Shown: positions 58,177 to 64,000 of the stretch, in pieces
Layout of the letters: the number at the start of each line of letters is the position of its first letter
Numbering within the stretch: the first letter of the stretch is position 1
NCBI GenBank assembly: GCA_015680685.1
Contig: MNCI01008930.1
Coordinates: 572,812-636,811, forward strand
Origin: Gnetum montanum
Taxonomy: Eukaryota; Streptophyta; Gnetopsida; Gnetales; Gnetaceae
DNA: 64,000 nt
Direction of reading: 5' to 3'
Position numbers and translations under genes: made by a program
Notes under the pieces: generated by a model
Seen by the model: the letters and a program-made list of their open reading frames with translations, nothing else
What the model was told of the DNA's origin: nothing
Databases searched by the model: none

Positions 58177-59532
58177 ATGGTTGACCAAGAAAATAATTCA
58201 ATGACATGCATGAAACTGATTGAGGGGATAACGAGTACTTACATTGAAAGCATGGATGCACTTGAGCAGTTTCGTGGCCAACTTCCAATCCTTGACCCTA
58301 AAAACATTAACTGGGGGAAGTTGGAGATTCTTGAGAAGTTTAAACAAGAGCCCCTAGATTTAAAACTGTTGCCCACTGGTTTGGAATACATGATCCTTAA
58401 AAATGGAAAATTGGTAATTATCAATGCAAAGCTTGCCCCCAAGCAAAAAGAGAGTTTACTGAAGGTGATAAATAAGTGGTCAACAGCCTTTGCCTGGTCA
58501 TACCCCAAACTAATCAGAATAGATCCTGGGATATGCCAGCATAGGATTTACATGGACCCCTCCATGAATCCTTGCAAACAACTACAGAGGCGATTGAACC
58601 CAAAGTTAAAACAAATAGTGAAAGAGGAGATAGAGCAACTTCTCAAGGTTGGGTACATTTACCCCATTGCTGATAGCGAGTGGGTTAGTCCTCTTGTAAT
58701 CATACCAAAAAAAGGAGGCAAATGGAGGGTATGTATAGACTTTAGGCTATTGAATATGGCAACATTCAAAGATCACTTCCCATTGCCATTTGTTGACCAA
58801 GTCTTAGACACTATAGAAGGGCATTGCTATTATAGTTTTCTAGATGGGTATAGTGGGTACAACCAAATACGAATCGCATCAAAAGACCAAGCCAAAACAA
58901 CATTCACTAGTCCTTGGGAAACGTTTGCATACAAACAAATGCCCTTTGGCTTGTGCAATGCCCTTGCCACATTCCAACGATTAGTTCTAAGCATATTTCA
59001 ATAGCAAATAGGTAATGGAGTAGAAGTCTTTATGAATGAATTCTCCACTTATGGGATGAGCTTTGATCAAGCCCTCGACTGGTTAGAGCAAGTATTGAAA
59101 TGATGTGTTGAAACCAACCTAAAACTCAAGTGGCAGAAGAGCCATTCGATGGTTCAAGAGGGCATAGTACTTGGGCATAAAGTTTCACAATCAGGAATAA
59201 AGGTGGATCCAGAAAAAAGTAAAGTCATCCAAGGAATTACCTGACAACCAAAAACTATCAAAGACATTTGGTCATTCCTTGGACACACTAGCTACTACAG
59301 GAGATTTATCGAGAACTTCTCCAAAATTGCCAAGCTATTGGTGGAATTAACGAAAAAAGATGCACCATTCAAATGGATGAAGGAATGTGAACGAGCATTC
59401 CAAACTCTTAAATAGAGGCTTGTGGAAACTCCCATTCTAAAAGCCCCTGACTGGTCCAAGCCATTTCATATCATGAACGATGCATCTGATTACGCCTTAG
59501 GAGCAATACTGACACAATTAGATGAAAAAAAA
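58177..59532 (+). pseudogene. Reverse transcriptase of Athila A4
   Basis: Open for 275 codons (58177-59004): the connector (PVNWGKLE-like, FKQEPLDLKLLPTGLEYM), then fingers and palm EEIEQLLKVGYIYPIADSEW, VCIDFRLLN, CYYSFLDGYSGYNQIRIA with the first catalytic Asp, and FAYKQMPFGLCNA. A TAG at 59002 follows. The second catalytic motif is VFMNEFST (about 59024) instead of VFMDDFS, so both Asp are lost. The thumb is GIVLGHKVSQSGIKVDPEKS and FLGHTSYYRRFIENFSKI. The frame ends at an A-run (59523-59532) that shifts it. The subfamily-typical sequence makes this Athila. Confidence 0.92.
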
Positions 59533-59825
59533 AACAACCTTATTACATCCACTGTGCTAGTAAGAGTATCACCAGTGCACAACTCAACTACATGACTACG
59601 GAAAAGGAATTAATGTTTGTAGTGTTTTCACTGAACAAATTTAGGCACTATGTATTGGGCTACAAAGTATACATCCATATAGATCATAGTGCAATTAGGT
59701 TCCTTATGAATAAGCCAACGGTTAGCCCACGTATCATACGTTGGTTGGTAATTCTTCAAGAGTTCAATTTAACAATAGTCGATCGCAAAGGCACCGAGAA
59801 TGTAGTCGCAGATCACCTATCTTAG
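59467..59825 (+). pseudogene. RNase H of Athila A4
   Basis: FHIMNDASDYALGAILTQ (first Asp) comes before an A-run frameshift. Then MTTEKELMFVVFSLNKFRHY (Glu), HIDHSAIRFLMNKP (Asp), RIIRWLVILQEFNLTIV and RKGTENVVADHLS run from 59592 to a TAG. Apart from the frameshift, the catalytic acids are in place. There is no second RNase H, unlike C and D. Confidence 0.88.
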
Positions 59826-60083
59826 TTGCATTAGGATAGCAAAGAGGATGAATATGTTGTATCTGACCATTTTCCTGATGAAACCCTCTTTGTCGGTGTA
59901 GTAAATGATCAACCCATGGAAATGAATTAGTATAGTAGCATTCTTACTTATCTCATTTCCCAACAAACACCATAAGGGTTGGACTTTAGAAAGAAATGAC
60001 AGTTTCTTCAAAAAACCAAGTACTTCATGGAAATCAAGGGACAACTCTATAAAGTCGGTCTTGATGGCTTGGTTTGATGGTGC
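59826..60083 (+). pseudogene. RNase H-integrase linker of A4
   Basis: Same coding direction with several stops: HFPDETLFVGVVNDQ, SSILTYLI, QFLQKTKYFMEIKGQLYKV. Typical of the Athila linker; decayed. Confidence 0.7.
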
Positions 60084-61148
60084 ATGCTCGATAAGGATCA
60101 ATTAAAAGTTCTTCAGGATGATCATGAGGGCCCCTGTGGGGGTCACTATGCTGGAAGACGAACGGCTACCAAGGTCCTTCTTGCAGGATATTATTGGCCA
60201 ACACTATTTTGGGATGCCCATCATTTTGCCCAATCCTGTGAATGTTGCCAACGTGATGGTGGAATAACTGCTAGAATGGAGGGTCCGCAACAATGGATTC
60301 AACCTTTAGAACCCTTCTATATCTGGGAAATAGATTTTATGGAGCCTATTACACCAGTGTCCAATGAAAAAGCATATATCATCGTTGTTGTTGATTATTT
60401 AACCAAATGGGCTGAAGCAGCTGCAGTAATAGACTGCACATCATCTACGGCTACACGATTTGTACAACAACAAATTGTAAACAGGTTTGGTGTGCCGCAT
60501 GCACTCATCTTTGATAATGGAACACATTTTATGGGTGCAACATTTCAAAAATTGGTGCAACACTTAGGGGTTGAGCATAAATTGACCACACCTTACCACC
60601 CCCAAGCTAATGGCCAAGCCGAGGTTATTAACCGGGAGATCACAAGAATATTGACGAGAATGATTAGCAAGTTTAGGCAAGACTGGAGCACGAAACTGAA
60701 CGAAGCTCTCTAGGTGTACCACTCAACTTGGAAGCTCCCTACAAGCTATTCTCCCTATGAGTTAGTGTACGGGAAACTACCAAAGCTCCCTATACAGAAT
60801 GAGCTTCGTACACTATCCATGGCTTGCGACCTTTACCTAGACCTCGACCTAGCACAAAAACAACGGTTGGCAACTCTGAACGTGCTAGGCGAGAATAGAT
60901 TGGTTACACTATCATTAAATGAGTTGCACAAGGCACATAGTAAACAACATCATGACTTAAGAATTCGAAGGTTTAGGTACCAACCAGGAGACAAGGTCCT
61001 TTACTGGAATCCCACACATGTACCACAACATACAAAATTTCAAACATTATGGGAAGGATCCTATATTATTCATACAACCTTCTCCTCTGGATCCATGATG
61101 ATCTACAAGCCTAACAGCTTGGATAAAAGGTTATTGGTTAATGTATAA
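60084..61148 (+). pseudogene. Integrase of Athila A4, catalytic triad intact
   Basis: Open for 209 codons to a TAG at 60711, then open again to 61148 in the same frame, so one stop (probably TGG to TAG) splits the protein. The zinc finger is HEGPCGGHYAGRR, AGYYWPTLFWDAHHF, CECCQRDG. The core has IDFMEPITPV (Asp 1), LIFDNGTHFMGATF (Asp 2) and ANGQAEVINREI (Glu); I count exactly 35 residues between the second Asp and the Glu, a D,D35E integrase. The C-terminal part has YHSTWKLPTSYSPYELVYGK, LAQKQRL, RRFRYQPGDKVLYWNP and FQTLWEGSYIIHTTF. It ends just before the T-rich spacer. Confidence 0.92.
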
Positions 61149-63215
61149 TAAACAAAACCTTTTCGTGAACCAAAAACAACCAGTACAAATTACACCTCTG
61201 CTAGCGGGCAACCGCGCTCTCTATTTCGGATCTCCCCCTTGCAATTCAGTCATGGGGGAGATGGCCACCTATGCTAATCATTTGGGACCCTCAGTTCTTT
61301 TTAGTTTTTTTTTTACACATTTTTTTTACAAGTTTTTTTTACACATTTTTGTTTTACACGTTTTTGTCTTACACGTTTTTTCTTTAACTTTTCTTGTTTT
61401 TGTTTTACAAATTTCTTTAACTTTTCTTGTTTTTGTTTTTCAACATCGTTATACTTTTTCATTTTGTGTGTGTGTGTGTGTTCCACCGTGTAAGTTTGTC
61501 ACTCAATAAGTGTTCTTCTCAATGGTATGAACTATTTTTCATTGATTGCTAATGTTTGGTTTTTACCTTTAAGTTATGATGTTGACACTAAGGTATGTTT
61601 CTTTTGGTATGGAATGCAATGAGTTCACTTCATCCATCCATCCACCAGTTTCTATGGTCTCTCTCAGCTTGGAAATGTATAATCCCTTTCTAAATAAGAA
61701 CTTTAATGAACTAGTGACTGAGCATTTCTCAAACCAAGGACTCAAGGATTGGAAAACGGTGTGACTTCAAGGGAACTTGATGCATTTGTGTTGGCCGTTC
61801 TCTTGGGTGCTTGGATGTTTTCTTCTTGAGTTTTCTTACTATTCTGATGTTCCCCAATTATTGGAAGTTGAGCAAATAAAAATAAGAAGTCTTTGCATGG
61901 TGTGGTTCTCATGCATAAAAACACAAAACACAAAAAAATGGTGAGAATTCAAAGCACACCCCTTAGACAAAATAATCCCTTGGGCTACAAGCACTGGTTA
62001 TGGAACCAAAAATGTTCCCTCTAACTAAGGCCCTTCTCGCTTCCCATTCTTTCCTCATTCGTTTCGTTGGAATGGTGGTGGCTCTAGGGGGAAGCATTCT
62101 TGTTATTCAAGGGGATGGATTAGCCGAATGCATTAATGCGAAGTCACTCGATGTGGTTGGTTTGAGGCCAAAGTTGGAATGGGATTTGCTAAGTTACATT
62201 AATCGTGAAACACACAAGGGGTTGTACACCACCTTGTTCTTGGGATTCCATTCCATTCTCTTCTCTCCATCCTTCTCTCCATTGTTCACCTCATTGCCAG
62301 TTGTATCATTAGTGTATATTTTGGTTGACGCATTGTTTTCTTTTTGGTAAATTCTTGTGGTTAAGACTTTAACTCTTGTTCCAAATGACATTCCCAGAGC
62401 CTACAGACTCTTTGAATGTGGGTTTGTCAGGGCATTAAGGGCATGAGCCTGCTTTGGGGAGGATCCACTAACATTCCTATTTGTTGCACTAGTTAACTTA
62501 TTTTCCCTAACATTTTTGCAATCCATTTTATTTTGTTCATTTCCATCTTGACATCCATTTATCAATGTCATAGTTGTCCCTTTTTTTAATCTATCTTTCT
62601 TCTTCCTTTTCTTTCTCCATTCTAATGCTATCGGAGGTTCACAATTAATCATGGGGGTCAAGGGCCCAATTTTTTCGATTTTCTCCTAGCCCCAATTTTT
62701 TTGATTTTTTCCTAACCCCTACACCTTCGGTAGTCATCATTAATATATCTCCAGACCCATATCAGCCATACCACAACTCAGCCAATGGACTTTCACCGAA
62801 GCAGGGTATCAATTACATGATGATTCAATTACCCTTGCTAATATAAGACTATGTTGTGTGTGTAGATGGCGATCATGCAACAATAGAAGGGATCTGGAAG
62901 GAACGCTTGGAATGGAGCAGCGCTGAAGTAGCTATGCAAGGAGCAAGATCGATGGTGAGCTTACGGATGGACAACAAAAGGTGCAATCTTGGTGTTGGTA
63001 GCATCAACACTTCTTTCTCTCTCTCTTTTTTAGCTACCAAATGAGGCCTGATGTCAATGTAATAAGGTGTTCACCCTTGTTGTCATGAACATCATTTTGT
63101 TGTGTCTTGTAATGATGATCTGTTCACATGTCATTCCATTAGTTCTATTTGAGTTAATAATCCCATACCTTCTTGATATTATTGTAAAGAACTCGAGGAC
63201 GAGTTTTCATATAGT
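61149..63215. other. Athila 3' spacer of A4
   Basis: T-rich TTTTTTTACACATTTTT words (61300-61450) with a short (GT)n, then DNA conserved with 16710-18540. Plus strand: 62000-62350 is open (LLASHSFLIRFVGMVVALGG) with a hydrophobic start, and 62856-63044 (CVDGDHATIEGIWKERLEW, DNKRCNLGVGS) matches A2. Minus strand: 62661-62401 (LTSATNRNVSGSSPKQAHAL) and 61933-61742 (TNASSSLEVTPF) also match A2. Because the DNA itself is conserved, both strands show similar peptides, and I cannot decide which strand coded. An env-like ORF is usual here in Athila. Confidence 0.55.
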
Positions 63216-63225
63216 CATGGGGGTA
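63216..63225 (+). other. Polypurine tract of A4
   Basis: CATGGGGGTA directly before TGATGG of the LTR; primer for plus-strand DNA synthesis. Equivalent bases precede 9763 and 18541. Confidence 0.75.
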
Positions 63226-64000
63226 TGATGGGACGCGATATTGCAAGGGCCACGATATTGCGTGCACAATACCACGGCCGTCGCGATATCGCATCCCTCG
63301 TGATATTGCGTACACGATATCGCATCCTCCCCCACGACATCGCATACGCGATATCGCGGTGCACCGTCATATCTATAAATAAGAGGCAGCTCTTCGTTGT
63401 TTACTCATCCTAGGCTAGATAGTAGGGAAACTCTGACAAATTGATCACTCTAGAGATAGAATATTTTTCATGTTCTAGCAGTAGGAGTCCTAAAGTAAAC
63501 GGATCCTTATTCGAGTGGACATTGTACCTGAACACAAGTTTGTGTACGACAATAAAGACGAGCTTCTTGGATAAACCTTGCAATGCATAGAATAGGCTAA
63601 TTAGGATTTTATTTATTGTAATTTATTATATGTTATTTGTTATTTACTATTTTCTCTCTCAACCCTTCTCTCCTAGTTAAATGCCTCAGTACAACTGCTT
63701 CGAGCACGTGCGTTACGCGTGGTGATCCTAGCAATGACTAGCGTTTGGTAGCCACGGTTGCATCGGTTCAGGGTGTGTACAGTAAGTGGGAACGGATGCT
63801 GACGTTAGGTTAATTTAGACTTAGTTCATTAGTTAGAGTTAGTAATTAGTCTCTTCAACCCTTCACCTCATTAGCATAGGAGCAAAAACATAAAAAGACA
63901 TAAAATCATATACCTCGGACTTACTTAACCATACACCATGATAACTACAAGTAAGTCTGGGAAGACAACGAATGATTAACCCTAAGTGTTTAATGAGGCG
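63226..64000 (+). repeat. 3' LTR of A4, cut by the window end
   Basis: Starts TGATGGGACGCGATATTGC. TATAAATA at 63374-63381, followed by the same AATAAGAGG start region as in the other copies and the conserved GACTTAGTT, CATAAAAGACATAAAATCAT and GGGAAGACAACGA blocks. It keeps many more CG dinucleotides than LTR (a) and (b), so it is younger or less methylated. Confidence 0.92.
63232..63365. repeat. CGATATCGC palindrome array in U3 of the A4 LTR
   Basis: About nine to ten words of the form GCGATAT(C/T)GC, several perfectly self-complementary (CGATATCG), separated by 4-12 bases that include further small palindromes (GTGCAC, GGCC). The best-preserved copy of the array also present at 9771 and 18549. 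Confidence 0.85.

Larger units (their letters stand above)
55023..64000 (+). mobile_element. Athila-like element A4, runs off the window
   Basis: Truncated 5' LTR (84 bases), a nearly perfect tRNA-Asp-type primer site, gag, protease, RT, RNase H, integrase, spacer, polypurine tract and the first 775 bases of the 3' LTR. It is the least decayed Athila copy here, with several long open pieces and an integrase that keeps all catalytic residues. Confidence 0.9.

Noticed and set aside
61257-61509. Phe-rich plus-strand ORF after A4 integrase as a membrane or env protein
   Set aside because: It arises from TTTTACACATTTTT repeats; A2 has the same low-complexity DNA without the frame.
1-64000. Pararetrovirus or virus insertion, organelle DNA, tRNA or rRNA genes
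   Set aside because: All polymerase and integrase domains are Ty3/gypsy with LTRs and primer sites; no movement or coat protein, no organelle genes and no tRNA or rRNA pattern seen by eye.

Overview
This window is intergenic DNA of a large-genome land plant, probably a seed plant. I found no ordinary host gene. Essentially all 64 kb is decayed Ty3/gypsy LTR retrotransposon sequence of the non-chromovirus branch. One lineage is Athila-like: it has an Athila-type RT and a primer site matching the 3' end of tRNA-Asp. The other is Tat/Ogre-like: its gag has a CxYHxxxxHxTxxC knuckle, and it carries a second RNase H between the first RNase H and the integrase. The organism cannot be named from the sequence. 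An N stretch after a poly-C run shows that this is an assembly.

Layout. (i) 1-1432 is an Athila gag remnant (A1), interrupted by a Tat-like gag-protease-only element B (1433-9686). (ii) 9763-10589 is an Athila LTR that serves both A1 and a nearly full-length Athila copy A2 (to the LTR at 18541-19376). (iii) 19377-54223 is a giant Tat-like element D on the minus strand. Its integrase is split by a second giant Tat-like element C (plus strand, 21655-39803) with a CTTGG target duplication on both sides. (iv) 54224-55022 is the Athila fragment (A3) into which D inserted. (v) 55023-64000 is a further Athila copy (A4), whose 3' LTR runs off the window. The Athila pieces therefore form a head-to-tail chain that shares LTRs.

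Main discovery candidate. Elements C and D both carry a long gene on the strand opposite to gag and pol, placed between the protease and the reverse transcriptase. That is where Ogre elements are known to have a pol intron. The two copies (C: minus, 31757 to 27427; D: plus, 43221 to 48286) align as protein along most of their length. They share GT...AG introns at matching places, a TATA box upstream of the first ATG, and an acidic C-terminus. I recognise no known domain in the product. In both elements the gene is bracketed by arrays of a degenerate repeat with the core CCTTAAACTAGC. The same repeat occurs a third time after the integrase. Element B looks like a derivative from which this gene and all of RT-RNase H-integrase were deleted.

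Other structure: self-complementary GATATC-type words fill the 5' part of the Athila LTRs, and five clusters of GCTATGCTA/TAGCATAGC palindromes sit in each LTR of element C. All pol and gag genes here carry stops or frameshifts and most have lost catalytic residues, so nothing in the window looks autonomously active, although A4 keeps a good integrase core.
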